Of a stretch of DNA of 64,000 nucleotides, positions 31,180 to 43,660 are shown piece after piece. Origin of the DNA: Pseudoips prasinana (Eukaryota > Arthropoda > Insecta > Lepidoptera > Nolidae). The position numbers were made by a program, and so were the translations under genes. How positions within the stretch are numbered: position 1 is the stretch's first letter; each line of letters opens with the position of its first letter. The stretch is from NCBI GenBank assembly GCA_951640165.1, contig OX621252.1, forward strand, positions 26,619,934-26,683,933, written 5' to 3'. The notes under the pieces are model-generated. The model was not told the DNA's origin, searched no databases, and was given only the letters and a program-made list of their open reading frames with translations.

Positions 31180-31350
31180 CACCCAGATGGGTGACCACCA
31201 AAGTGGTTTAATTTGTGAGCGTCTCCTTGCCTCGGAGAGAACGTTAAGCTACCGGTCCCAGTTGTAATAATTAGGCGACAGTCGTTAAGCCATGTCAGAG
31301 GCCTGGGCGGCTTGAAGAACTCTGGCACTAGGGTAACCACTCACTATGCG
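31180..31350 (+). repeat. Dispersed repeat (gttaagccatgtcagaggcc family)
   Basis: Contains gagcgtctccttgcctcgg, cgttaagctaccggtccc and gtcgttaagccatgtcagag, followed by gggcggcttgaa. Relatives on the same strand: 34100-34310, 48060-48235, 62405-62640, and scraps at 9745-9810 and 20870-20960. Probably the 3' region of a LINE family; not proven. The span 31063-31180 shows nothing else. Confidence 0.75.
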
Positions 31351-31613
31351 CTAAGTAAGATTGTACGTGTGGCGCAGTGCATCTGTTTGTGTGACCCACA
31401 AGTACTTGTTAGGAGTCTGGGTGAGTTTTTGCATGCGTGTTTGTAAAGTACACTGTGGCACAGGGAATGAATCCCTTATGGCGGCCGATATCTCAAAATA
31501 TCTGGCTACAGAGGCAAAGGTTTTCATATTCTAGCTAGACAATATTGAAGTCATATTTAGGGTTCCAGACCAAAATGTACTACGAGTACGTCCATCCATC
31601 CATCACACTAATA

Positions 31614-31744
31614 TTACTTCTTCACGCGAAAACTACCGAACGGATTTTGATGAAACTTTGCACTAATATAGCTTATATATTCGAATAACACATAGGCTAT
31701 AACTTATAAAGTTTAACGCGGGTGAAACCGCAGGGCACAGCTAG
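31614..31744 (+). mobile_element. Helitron-like element (family B), truncated
   Basis: Blocks cttcttcacgcgaaaactac, ataacacataggctataact, the hairpin-like cgcgggtgaaaccgcagggc and terminal cacagCTAG followed by T. The 5' end lacks a clear start. Confidence 0.7.
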
Positions 31745-34099
31745 TTTAGAATAGTATTGTATCAATAACACATACTTATGCAAATGAAAGGATTTTAAAA
31801 GTATTTACTTTTCAAAAGGGGTAATTCTAGTGAAGTACCAAAGGTCTAATTACAAAACATAAAGCTTTTATTTGTACTGGATATCGCACTTGTTCGAAAT
31901 TCGACCATTAAGGTTCTATTGTCAAACCTATAGATATTAAAGATAAATAATATAAATACAGATTTCTCAGTTTATCATCACTTCTCAGTTTGTCAAAACT
32001 AGTCAAAAGTACAGTAGTATGTGTAATGTCTTTTTTATTTGAATAATTTACTTCTAATGCAATGGGAATTTGAAGCAATTCGTCTAACCTAACATTGGTT
32101 TTTTAATGCTCATAAATACATTATTCATCGTAACATTATTTCAATATTAATTCTGAATACTCATTTTAAAGGCTTTGTGCTATTTTAATTACTCCATGTA
32201 AGTATCTTTCTGAACGATTTATCTCTACTAAGCTATTGTAAAACCAATATCTACAATGCTGGTACCCATCCCTCTAAAACTCGGGTCACGTAACAGCACG
32301 TGCGGGACCGCTCCGCCTTTCAGGAGACATGTCTTTGTAGCAAAGGAAGCGGATCAGACGCAATATTTATGTTCTGACACGGCACGACTTTTGTACGGCG
32401 ATATTGGCGACTGAGTATGATGCATTGAAAGGAAGGAAATGGATTATGGATAACAGTAGGAGACTATGTATGAAAGGTGTAAGGTAAAGTGAAAAGTAAG
32501 AAAATTTGATCTCTGTGTAAATATAAGATTTTTCGGTATTGGGTCTCATTTATTGAGGCTCTTGGAGCATGTTAGGACGTTAGTCCAGATTATCAAAAGA
32601 ACATTCGTCTTTAATAATTGTTAGAGGTAGTGAGCAGCTTAATAGAATGTTTGTTAGCCGTGAGAGGCTTTGGGCTAAAATGTTACTGACGGAAAAATAT
32701 TTATAATAATGAGAATATTACATTTGATTTGATTAAAATAAATTTCCAGCTGCAATTTATTTTGTGGTATAGAGGTATGAGTAAATATTTAAATCCAAGG
32801 TGAACTGTGTACCTAGCATGGCGACGAACACACACGCCACTCTTCAGCGTTCGACCAATTCCCATGGCCGCAGTCATAGCCACTTGGTTATCTGTAATTT
32901 CATTCGTCGAAGAGATATACATCAGTCTTCATCGCATTGCAACTCATAGAACGTATAAACGCTATGCTCTAGGGATCACTTGTTAGCGGCCAGTCTTAAT
33001 ACAGACGAGCAGTCTATGCTGGACGTAATATAGTGTGCAACTGTGTATGCAAACACAGTTGCAATCTCTGTTTATTCACTCTAATGATCCGGTGGGAAAG
33101 ACCAGCAATGATAGAAGGGAAGTCTCAAGGAAGGGATGGCTAAACGTGGTCTCCGAACCAAGGGGGTGTAATATAATGCCGTCAACTTACTGACTGATAG
33201 AAAAATTACAATTTAATACTTTTTGGCCTTAGAAAGCCAAGTAGTTTAAGGGTAGACATCGAGGTAAAGACTGGCCGAAATTAGACCAGGATTACATAAT
33301 TATTATCAGGTTATATCTTCTACACTCGGACTAACCGCAGCGCGTTAACCACAAAGTAGGTATTAAAGCTTAAAATATTTAGGTCAAACGCCACAAACTT
33401 GATCCAAAGTCGCCGATCACTTGTCAAAGTGTCCGTAGGCTTAAGCAGTTTAGACACCTCATGAATAAGGGCCGCGTGAAGGGTATTTATGAAGATAAAC
33501 GTATACCGCCCCTTCGGCTTTTCACAGCCACGTGAGTGCTTTCAGGGATGCGTAAGGGGACTTTAAGCATCGACACAAAAAGAAGAGTGTTATGAGTATA
33601 AAGCCTTAGTCTTTGTGTTGGCGCCATTGCCGACCACTTGGTTGGACTCATTTCACTGCGGTAGACTTTTAGTTGAGACCTAGTTCTATCGAGATGCATA
33701 GATAGATCAGATTTTTTTCATACACTTGCAAAACTCACAAGTAGTAAATTCCGATACAATATTTAAGCAATTTTCTACGAAATTAGATTAAAACCCAGTC
33801 CCACGAGTTTAGAATTACAATGTTAGAACTTACGTTTGTTAATTAATAAATTTGTTAAATATGTGAGAATGTTATGCTTTTACGCCTAAACTACTGAAGC
33901 GATTATTACACAAATTAGCACACACGTTGTCAGTGACAAAGTCCTAGTACCTACATATCTTAAATTTTATATTATAAATTGGAAACACCGAGGAGTTGTT
34001 GAGCACAGAGGGCTATGCAAAATTAGTTTGTTATTTAAGAGAGAATCACCTGAAGGAACCCTTACTGGATTCAAACTAAATAGAGGGGATGTGATCGCT
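31745..34099. other. Intergenic, no gene seen
   Basis: No supportable gene. A hairpin with an exact 11-bp stem (TGCAACTGTGT, 33036-33046, and its complement 33053-33063) is present. The complement of 33487-33699 and of 32701-32922 are open for about 70 codons each but have no family features I know. 33870-33950 may be a decayed Helitron-like scrap. Confidence 0.5.
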
Positions 34100-34310
34100 G
34101 GTACAGACAACGAGCCATCATATCCCAGGACAGGGATCCGAGGTTTAGCAACTAGGCTCACAGTCAGTGCGTGCTTCGGAGTGTACGTTAAGCTGTCGGT
34201 CCCGGTGGTAGTCATTAGACAAAAGTCGTTAAGCCATGTCAGAGGCCTAATGGGCGGCTTGAACTACTCTGACATAAGGGTAACCCCTGACCATCCGATA
34301 AGAAGACTTC
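34100..34310 (+). repeat. Dispersed repeat (gttaagccatgtcagaggcc family)
   Basis: Shares gcaactaggctcacagtcag, cgttaagctgtcggtcccgg and gtcgttaagccatgtcagag with 31180-31350 and 62405-62640. Confidence 0.75.
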
Positions 34311-37267
34311 ATTCTTAGCATGCCATATGGATTCACCGGGACCATCGCGTGGTAGAGGAGGGAACACTCGAACAGAGTCTGAGACTTGCGACTCAGATGT
34401 AGGTTTAAGGGGGCCCCCATGTGATGCATCAACCCTTACCTTCGCTATCTCTCAGTGTTCTCCCTCTTCCAAGCCTTTGGTAACATCCTAACAATGCAGC
34501 TTTGGATACTCGTTCTAATATGGAACTTACGGAAGTTCTTGATAATCCTAGGTCTTTTAATAGGTTATAGAGGGATTTTGCTGGTATACGTCTCGAACCA
34601 ACTTCCACGGCATATAAATTAACCAGAAAGCCGTTTCTGGCTAATTAATTTGATAAGTAGTAGTACTTGTTTGTCTTGAACGCATGATCTTTAGGGATGT
34701 TGCTTTCCCACGGTAATAAGTATATATATAATCTTGTAACAAGTTGGCAACCCTATAAACATACAATGTAATGGAATTTAAAGCTTAACGTACGGTGTCT
34801 GATAGCTGCTCGTATCTAGAGAAAAAGAAGAGAATACGTAACGTGCCGACACACAAAGTGACAAATGGAGCTTGTGCGGATATAATAGAATTTATGTATG
34901 TTTGTTCCCACAAAGACCGTGGAAAAAGTAAATTGCTTATCGAGTCTTTCAAAGAACAAATAAGAATAAAAGCATTTTAACAAAAGTTTTAAATGTGGTA
35001 GACATGTGACAGACACAGATTTGATGTTGCTTAGATAATCGATATATTTACGAATCGAGATGCCAGTGTCAGTCAATTCAGTATTAACGTAGGGCAAAAT
35101 TTCCAAAATCCCCGAAACAATACGAGTTACGACCCACTCACGCATCTCCCCGTCAGTAATCGCCCAGGGTCGAGGTTCGAACCCAAAAGTGATCTCCGGC
35201 GCGAGGACTTAATTTTTAGTTCTATTGCCTAGACGGCTTGAGCCCTCGCTGGTTAAAAAAATAGTATTAAAGTACTTTGGCCGTAGCCGAAATTCGGCCA
35301 AGAGCACTATTTGTTACTATAGTCCCAAAGAATATTTTCAATGAAAGAGCCGCAGAAATAAAGGGTCGCATACTAAATACTAATCTTTAGTGTACCCTTG
35401 TACCCTTTCGGTTGGCAACTCTTTATGGACAATGGGTTCGGTACTAACGTTTTATTGTACCTACTATTTTGGGTTGACCTTTGCTTTATTTTTTCTTCGG
35501 TAACATAAGTCATTGGACATTATTACTAAAGAGTTGTTCTATTTCATCATTACTTATTTCATACAACCAAGTAGGCAAACAAGCATATGTGACGATGGTA
35601 AGCGTTTATTGTAATTTTATCGCTTGCAATACATGATATCACTCGCTTTGCCCACCTTTCCAACGACATGCTTTGAATGATTGAATAAATGAATGATTTG
35701 ATTTATTTTGCCAGAATTGTAGTACCTATACATTACAGGTGTTGTTATTTAAAAGATGCTGTACATTTCACTATATAATAGCATGCAAACTTTGGCGGAA
35801 CTGACCCTCTTATGGCCTTTAGTCGAAGTTCCCATAGCAGGTACCCTCTGGGGCGAGTTACCCTACTTAGTTGGTAGTTTCATTTTGCCGGCCGACTTGA
35901 CCAATGGAAGTCGCCTAGGTTAACAGTAGGGTGGAGGTACCTTTCTACTCCAGCTGCTCATAACGCTAATAATCGCTGTGCCCTGACGAATTGTTAAAAC
36001 CTTGTAATAATGGTATCCAAAATCAGTAATCTTAATTAGTTCCAATACGGTAAAAGTACGGCTAGTTGGCAGTTTTCTAACTGCGCTAACTGCATTCAAA
36101 CTGCTGTTAGGCCTGGCTGAAGTTGCTAGTCAACAGTCCTTATACATCATGATATTCACTAACAATCCTTATACAAGAATAAGTGCACAGGAGGAAGAAG
36201 CAAAGAAGTGTTATCGCAAATGTTTGATGGCTTGAAGGAATCTAATTATACTAAGGTATAAACTAGACGATATCTGAGGTCGAATTGTCACTGTCTGTGA
36301 AGGTCTGCTTGTGCCAAAAACTGCCCAGTTAGTGTACCAGACGATAGTTCAGTTCTTACAGGAAGATTAATTGGTCGTCAGTTGGCTGACTGATTTGCAG
36401 CAAGTTTACAGGATAATAGATCAACCGCTGTAAAAGAGGGAAATTTATGTAGCCCCCGCTCCCCTCCCGCTTAGACCCGCTTTTCACAGGTATAGCGGTA
36501 AAAAGCGACATATTTTACCGTAGGTAAGTAAGCATATGTTCCCTTTTTACAGGACATCTATCTTCAAAATGGCTATCATTAATTTTCTTAATACCATTTG
36601 TAGCGTTTGCGAAGTAAATTGAATTTCAAGAGTAATAGCTAAGTGTACCACTTACATAAGCGTTCGACTTATAAATGAAAAGAACATAAATGTGAGAAAT
36701 ATTTAGGTACAGTCGACGTCATGTCATTTGATAAACCTGCCATACGAAAACAAACTTTACTGCTTACACAATAACACAGTAAATTCATCACGTGGCGTGC
36801 ACTGTAACAGTCGCGTCATTACAGGCATCATTTGAGGAGGTTTCATTGGGACGCTAATGAGTTTACTACTCTATCTATGCCATACATTCGCTTTGCTATG
36901 GAGAATAAAGAGTTTCAAATTATATTCATTACGGGTTCCAAAGGAGTTTATTTTTATTCCATGGCGAGATTAAGCATCAATGTTTAGAGCCTTGTTTGAC
37001 GGCGATTATTTAGCAATGACCCATTTGCTCATTTCAATGTATTTAAGACATAAAGTCACTGTATACAGTTTTCAAAAATGTGATTATGACAATTTTTAAG
37101 ACCAAATTCCCAAATATTCAAAACACGTTCTCGCTTTCATATATATTTTTGTATGACTACAAAATATGCGAAAGCCCGCTTTTACCACATATTTGCGGGT
37201 AATTAAATTAAATATACAAGTGAAGCACATTTTTTAAGGTGCATACAATATCCTTTAAAACATAATG
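34311..37267. other. Intergenic, no gene seen
   Basis: Contains scraps of dispersed repeats at about 35150-35240 (caggg tcgaggttcgaaccc, tRNA-like box), 35280-35310 (ccgaaattcggccaag, also near 53750) and 35570-35660. No open frame with recognisable content. Confidence 0.5.
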
Positions 37268-37385
37268 ACTGGCCTGTTGGTCCAGAAGTTAGTGACCCTG
37301 ACTGCTAAGCCAGAGGTCGTGGTTTCGACCCCACCCAGGACAAATCTTTGTGCGATGGGCACGATTATATGTTCGTTTCTTCTTC
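37268..37385 (+). mobile_element. tRNA-SINE (family 2), 3'-truncated
   Basis: Head ctggcctgttggtccagaag and cgtggtttcgaccccacc, body caggacaaatctttgtgcga. The tail is absent; the Helitron-like element follows closely. Confidence 0.78.
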
Positions 37386-37422
37386 AAGCATTGAGCTAAA
37401 CTCCTATACATAATATCTATCA

Positions 37423-37743
37423 CTAGCAGTGCCCCGCGATTTTACCCGCGTTAAACTTTATGAATTGTCACAGCTCCTCCCCCGTAGTTGATAGCGCGAT
37501 AATATGTAGCCTATATGTTGACCCGACCTCTTCGTAATTTTCATGCAAAATTTGAAGTAAATCCATGCAATACTCTTTGAGTTTAGCCCGGACATACATA
37601 CAGACAGACAGACAAACAGACAAAAATTCTAAAAAATATATTTTTGGCTTCGATATCGATTGTAGATCACGACCCAAGTATCTTTTAAAAAAAATATTCA
37701 ATGTACAGTTTTGACTTTCCTACGATTTTATTATATGTATAGA
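37423..37743 (-). mobile_element. Helitron-like non-autonomous element, full length (family A)
   Basis: Complement reads from TCTATACATATAATAAAATC (5' end at 37743) to the hairpin and CTAG end (37423). 321 bases, the same as the + strand copy at 12908-13228, and again placed between A and T on its own strand. The two copies define the element's limits. Confidence 0.85.
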
Positions 37744-38548
37744 TCAGACGATCACGGCTACAGTTTTATTGTGATGCAGTTGCGATCCGTTAACCACCCG
37801 GTTAGCGCATTATAATTGTGTAATCGCAGTATCTTGATTGATCCGTTCGTTACACAGCATAGATATCGATTAGTGCAAACAATGGTTGCCATGCGGTTGT
37901 AGTCTGTGGTCAAAGTGAAAGCTTTACGCGGGCTATACAGAATTAGCGCGTCTGGCAAAATAAAAACAGATCACGATGTGGCGTCTGCCATATTTTGAAA
38001 AGTAAATATTGCACTTGGATGCACAGGACGAATATCGTGCCACATGCAATAGTTAAGGAGGACACAATTGATAATGTCTGTTACAGTCGTATAAAAACTA
38101 ACTCACCGGCTGATTAAGATATAATGTGGCATCTTTAATAGATATTTAAGCTTAATGCATTATAACGCTAAGACTAATTTCTTTACTAAAGCAAGGAATT
38201 TAAAATGAGCATAAGCGTGGAGTTTTAAAACTTAGATACTTATACTAGTTTAAACATCAGCTATCAAGGGTAAATAACGGTGTGAAAAATGAGTCTAACA
38301 CGAATCAATTCAAAACAACTATTACTTTGGTATTTGTGAATCGAGGACTGAACTGTAAAATAATACTCATGGGAAGTTCATGCTATCGGTGTATTATTGT
38401 CCGAGCATCTTCAACACTCGACCGGCCGGCTCTCTGACGTAATACAAACGTCGATATCAAACCCCACTACCGTTCAGTACAGAGTCATCACGACGCACGT
38501 GCCCCTTACGCAAACTCTGAACCGTTGAATTAATATTTATTTATTGAC
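37744..38548. other. Intergenic, no gene seen
   Basis: Nothing supportable. Unique-looking GC-richer sequence at about 38390-38525 just before the SINE. Confidence 0.5.
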
Positions 38549-38784
38549 GGTCACCGTAGCCTAGTTGGTAGTGCTCCTGCCTACGAAGCTGGTGGTCCTG
38601 GGTTCGAATCCCGGTAAGTGCAAATATTTGTGTGATGAGCACGAATATTTGTTTCTGAGTCATGGATGTTTTCTATGTATATAAGTATTTATCTTTATAT
38701 ATAAGTATGTATATCGTCGCCTGGTACCCATAGTACAAGCTTTGCTTAGTTTGGGGCTAGGATGATCTGTGTGACATTGTCCCC
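38549..38784 (+). mobile_element. tRNA-SINE (family 1), full length
   Basis: Head ggtcaccgtagcctagttgg (A-box-like) and ggttcgaatcccgg (B-box), body gtgtgatgagcacgaatatt, tail tagtttggggctagg and gacattgtccc. This is the best-preserved copy and the reference for the others. Family 1 and family 2 share the 3' tail region (tagtacaagct...tagtttgggg), so they probably use the same LINE machinery. Confidence 0.88.
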
Positions 38785-39241
38785 AGATATAACAATGTTC
38801 ATAGTACAATGAGCACTTCATTTAATTTAATAGTCCCAATTTAACCTAAAGTAGCTCTAGGATCCCACAATTATTAACGGCTAAAATAGCGCAAGTGTTT
38901 ATGTTTGAATGGAGGAACAGACGCAGATACATATACCATCTTTTATTATATACCTCTCTTTGTTCCGCACTATGATCCGCTTAACGCCGAGATATACGCT
39001 CTTAACTTGGACCGTACCCTTGCTTCGTTCGTGTAATATACATAACAGACGATTCTTTTGTCTCGATTCTCTACATTCGCACGCCGATTTTTTTCTGTTA
39101 TGAATCTATTGTGTGCAGCTGTTGTCACGACAAGATTGTAATGGAATGATTTGTTGGAATTCGATTTTGTTCAGTCTTGTAAACTGAGAAATGAAGAATG
39201 TACAGCATATTCATTTCATCATTTGTTCAATATATACATAA

Positions 39242-39393
39242 CTAGCTGTGCCCCGCGATTTTACCCGTGTTAAACTTTTTAAATTATCAGCTAACTCCAT
39301 ACCAAATTTCAATAAAATCGCCCCAGCCGTTTAGTCGTGAAGAAGTAACAAACATACACTCCCAGAAAACTTTCGCCTGTATAATATTAGTGT
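39242..39393 (-). mobile_element. Helitron-like element (family B)
   Basis: Complement ends in cacagCTAG at 39242 with the hairpin-like cgggtaaaatcgcgggg before it; the block aaacggctggggcgatttta and gttacttcttcacgac match 20634-20816. Confidence 0.7.
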
Positions 39394-40050
39394 GATAATA
39401 TAATATGTATGGAGTTAAAATCCTACTAAATCTGATTTCATATTACAGAGACAAATTAGATTCATTGTATGTTTGTTTGTTTGCTTGTAATTAATACAAT
39501 TTAAAAAAATACATTAATCAGAGTATGATTTTACACTAGTAGTTCGTTTTCGATACTCTCTTGAAAAAAAAATCTTTTTGTTATAGAGCAGTATCTGATA
39601 TGTTGTGTGTGTCTTGTTATTTTTAGAACATTGAATGAATAAATTAGTAATAGTTATTAACAAAAGTAACTATGTTAAAGACCTGTAAAATAATGCTGTG
39701 AAAAATGCCAATATCATAGATAGCGAACTACTCTTGAACCTTCAGCAGAAGGTGAAGGCAAAATATTGATGAATATGACATGTAAATTTTCAGTCTGAAC
39801 ATTAGCCTGCAATGTAACTAAAAGCTTTTGAAAATCCATTACTTGATACCTATACATACAGATCAAGTAATTTATTATAAGAATAATATATTTAATGAAA
39901 AGAAACTTTAAAAAAGCTATTAGTCTAGAATATTAGTGAGACGAGGAATGTTTCCATTCATAAGTTTTTTGGGCACTAAAAGCAAACAAAATGCTTAGAA
40001 GTCTTAGAAGTTAACAAAGCAGTATCTATTAAAATAAATCCTCCTACTAT
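39394..40050. other. Intergenic, no gene seen
   Basis: AT-rich, no supportable feature. Confidence 0.5.
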
Positions 40051-40189
40051 AGTATAATATTAAGTAAGATGTGCTCTATCACGCAAAAACTACCGAACAC
40101 ATTTTGATAAAACATTGTAGTAATATAGCGTATATATCCGAATAAGACATAGGCTATTATTTATGAAGTATATCGCGAAGCACAGCTAG
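40051..40189 (+). mobile_element. Helitron-like element (family B), decayed
   Basis: Blocks tcacgcaaaaactaccgaac, gacataggctattatt and terminal cacagCTAG followed by T. The 3' hairpin has decayed (tatcgcgaag). Confidence 0.65.
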
Positions 40190-40779
40190 TGAAATATAAA
40201 AACACCAGAGAGTCAGTGGTCTTATTACAGTGACACTTAGTGTTACAATACAAAGAGAACATTGTACCATAGTTACTTACTTCTGTTTCTCATGTTTGTA
40301 CTGCTGTAAAATATAAAAATATGACGTCTTTTTCGAATTTCTGCCCTTCTAGCCATTTGCCCGCAGCGCAACACATATTAGAGTTAACAAGTGTCTGCTC
40401 AAACACAGGTGCATTTTCTATTCTCTCACTCTTATAATCCGATGGGACGGCTAGTATACACGGTCTAATACAGTTAAGAAGGTCAGTAAAGTTAGGATTA
40501 CAGGCCGTCCGAAGCACTAGGAGGTGATGATGTTCCATAATTACTTAGTAGTGGGACACCTATGCAGTAGTAAAAGTCTATACACAACACATCGACGTGA
40601 ACCCTTAACCAGTCTTTACTATATATTGATTTCATTGCTTTTAGACCTTATTTCATGGTGATATGGTTGATATTGATGTGGTCTCGTATCACAGCCTGTT
40701 TAAGGTTTAAGTTATTAACTGTAAAATCATATGCATTAAAGCATTATATATATTACACACTCACAATCCAATTATTATG

Positions 40780-40920
40780 CCAACTGAAAGACGTCTACTG
40801 CTGGACAAAACCTCTTCGCAGTTCGTGCCATAACCTAATCGTCCCGCTTGAAAAACGTGTTGGCAATTCCATTACTCAGAGAGCCGCTGTTGTCCGTTAA
40901 CTGGCAGATATGGGACTACG
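40780..40920 (-). repeat. RTE-type LINE 3' end scrap
   Basis: Begins aactgaaagacgtctactgctgg, the complement of the conserved 3' end also seen at 49697-49730 and 61420-61450, then diverges. The surrounding 40190-41500 holds nothing else I can support. Confidence 0.5.
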
Positions 40921-41506
40921 CCCCCTTCAAAAAACAACACATAAACCAACAATAATACCATGTATTTTGATAGCACTTACAAAAAGTAACTCTATTTCCC
41001 AGCCTTAAAAATAAACTTACCAAAGTCAAACTAAAAAGCAATATCAGTTAGAATGACTAGTGTAGAAATAAAAAGATATTGTAAAACAAGTAAAAGAGAA
41101 CGAAAGAAAAACAATAGATAGCGAAAAACACTATTAATAGAGATGTATGTAACATTTATTACAAAACAACACAACATTAGCTAGAGTATTTTGTACTGGT
41201 ACGGACTAGACAGAATAGAATCATCGCAACCGCAGTCTGGGAACATCTGCGCTTCTGTTATAGAGCTGTGTATAGACAATTTTGTTTCCACAAGGTTGAA
41301 TATAGTCTAGGTATATGGCTTTCGTAAGCGAAATAGCAGAAAGATCAGCGCTGCAGTAATACATGTCTTGCCGTAGCTAATGCTGAGATAGGGGCCGTTT
41401 TTTGACTCTCAACAATTTTTTCCTTTCTGCTGTATGGTAAGATTTCTTTTTGTCAAAATTAACAAAATTTTCATTTCAGTTCAAATACTTATAGAAATTC
41501 AATTGG

Positions 41507-41610
41507 ACTCGTTGGTTTATCAGTAGCGTGTTGATCTTCAGATAACGAGGTCCTAGGTTTAAATACTGGGTCGGACTAAAAACTGTTGTTTGGTATTTCC
41601 GGGTAAGAAA
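41507..41610 (+). mobile_element. tRNA-like SINE head (family 3)
   Basis: actcgttggtttatcagtag ... cgaggtcctaggtttaaata resembles 3251-3340. B-box-like GGTTTAAATAC. Confidence 0.5.
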
Positions 41611-41649
41611 AACTAGGAGCAGGCCGGAGTCTGGAAATTACCGTTCTAT

Positions 41650-41960
41650 ACTGACTGGCCTGTTGCTAAGTCGTGGATTCAATCTCTCAACCAGGACAAA
41701 ATTTTGTAAGATGAGCAGGATTATTATTTCTGTGTCTGGGTGTAATTTAACACTTTCGCAGCCGTGCCATGCAGCCCGGAAGTCGGATGTTGGAAATGCC
41801 AACGTGTCTACAACACACTGGTCGAATGCTGGGCATCGAAAGTGTTAATTATACTATGTTTGTATTTAGAAATATATACCTTAGTATTTTTATCTGTTGT
41901 CTGGTTGCCATAGTACAGGCTCTACTTAGTTTGGGATTATATGGCAGAATTAGTCGTCTC
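41650..41960 (+). mobile_element. tRNA-SINE (family 2) interrupted by a MITE
   Basis: Head and body at 41650-41746 (tgactggcctgttgctaagt, accaggacaaaattttgtaa), tail at 41849-41960 (tatctgttgtctggttgcca, cttagtttgggattatatgg). The MITE at 41747-41848 splits it. Confidence 0.75.
41747..41848. mobile_element. 102-bp MITE with TTAA ends
   Basis: TTAACACTTTCG at the left and CGAAAGTGTTAA at the right. Taking TTAA as target duplication leaves inverted ends CACTTTCG. TTAA duplication is known for piggyBac and Kolobok types. It lies precisely in a SINE tail, which supports the limits. Confidence 0.75.
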
Positions 41961-42149
41961 AAATTATTTATTCATTCAATTTGTACGAACGTGCCTCGGA
42001 GAGTACGTTAAACTATGTGCTTTATTTTATTTTTGTATTTTTTTATGATGAACTAACAATGTAATAACATTTAAAAAGTTGATTTTAAGCTACCTTTAAT
42101 TTGTCATCTGACGCGCAATTCGGACACGGAAAACGCTGCTTCATCATTA

Positions 42150-42345
42150 CAGCTAAATAAGTCCACTGCTGGACCAGCCTCCCTCAAGAATCGTCTTGGG
42201 GGGATATGCCATAATCGCCACGCTTGGCAGACGGGTTGGCGATCGTAGTAAGATGGTCATAGTAATCAGAAGGAAGCTGCTGCCCATCCTCTGGTAGATA
42301 TTCCCTCGGGTCGACTTCTACGCCCCCCACGGGATGAGATGGGGT
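42150..42345 (-). repeat. LINE 3' region, decayed
   Basis: Complement carries the motif ending in agcagtggac (taagtccactgctggaccag on +) and the block cccgtggggggcgtagaagt; a + strand relative at 43440-43660 has gtgggtgtcgtaaaaggcga and ggaggcctatgtccagcact. Both are 5'-truncated. Confidence 0.55.
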
Positions 42346-43261
42346 GATGATATTCTGATTCTGATATTTGTCGCCGTCACCACACAGCAGTGCTGCAAAC
42401 GCTGCAAACGCTGCTTATATTTATTTAAATCCAGATAAAAATGAGTTGAACAAGTCAGAAGGGGGAATGAGGAACCTCTCAATGACTTCGAGTTTGAATT
42501 AAGGGTCATTCGATTCGTCTTCACTTCGCAGCGATGTCAATTCAATTAATTAAATACCTAAACTAAATAATTATTATAATAAAAATCATGTTAACTGTTC
42601 ATTCCAATTTTTTTATAGCAAAAGATAAAAATAATGTTTTATTTACCAAAAACTTCATTTACAACACACCTATAAATAAGACGTTATCTACAATAGTAGA
42701 CTTCCCTAATTATATAAAAAAAAAACAATTAAAACAAAAACTCCGTTTCTAATCTATGGTTCACACGAACCAACAATAAAATGACGTCATATCTTGTCGG
42801 AACTCCTACGTTACCAGTTCTTAATTATTGGCACAGCAAGAGGTCATGATTTGTAGGTCTACCAAGGACATCTGCGAATTCTTCGTACAAGGAAACATTG
42901 TACCTATTATAAAAAACAAATATATGGAAATTATGCACGCACGACTCTACTACTTCCCTGTCCCAATATTTATATTTACCCTTAGTTCTCACATCTCAAT
43001 CAGACGGATCCAAACTACTGAAACGCCTTATTAGCTGTCACGAACGGATATTCTTAATAGCTCGAACCTTTTAGAGAACTTATGTCTCTATGTAGAGTCC
43101 GACCAATGAGATGACAGAAAAATACAATAATAATTGCGATTATTATTTGCGAGCATGGGGATTGGTGGAATGCTGTAGAGATATACGAGTCTTCCTCTTC
43201 GGGTACGCAGACGCTTAGAATTCAGATAAATAAATATCTATTAATATTTTTATAAAGGTAT

Positions 43262-43402
43262 GTACAGACGCCAGCACTTCAAGCTATCCCAATCTGTCAA
43301 ATTTCCCCAATTGAAAGTGAACTTTATGCTTTTGTGATAAAGTTGAAAATCTATAAAAGAAATTTGACAGATTGGGGCAGCTGGATGTGCTGGCGTCTGT
43401 AC
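43262..43402. mobile_element. 141-bp MITE, copy 2
   Basis: Same ends and interior as 2190-2330 and the same length. Right arm carries atttgacagattggggcagc. Confidence 0.88.
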
Positions 43403-43439
43403 ATCTAATTGCCGTGTGGTTTCCGGCCTAAAAAGAACA

Positions 43440-43660
43440 ACAGGGCCACCCTATATCATTCCGTGGGTGTCGTAAAAGGCGAGTAAGGGATACAGTAGTC
43501 GGGCAGCAGTGCTACCTGTGTACTATATCGACCACCTAACTGCGGTCGCCTACTCGCATGCCAAGCGCGGTAACTATGGCAAAGTCCTTCCAATAGTAAC
43601 GTTACAGAAACCTTTGGAGGAGGCCTATGTCCAGCACTGGACGATATCAGGCCAAAGATT
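43440..43660 (+). repeat. LINE 3' region
   Basis: Has the blocks ccgtgggtgtcgtaaaagg, cgcatgccaagcgcggtaac and ggaggaggcctatgtccagc, which I recognise as a lepidopteran non-LTR 3' region. No open RT frame. Confidence 0.55.

Noticed and set aside
33036..33063. 11-bp hairpin as a miRNA precursor
   Set aside because: Stem too short and loop too small for a typical precursor.
38549..38620. Functional tRNA gene
   Set aside because: A- and B-box-like sequences are present but no complete cloverleaf, and the same segment recurs with a fixed 3' body as a SINE.
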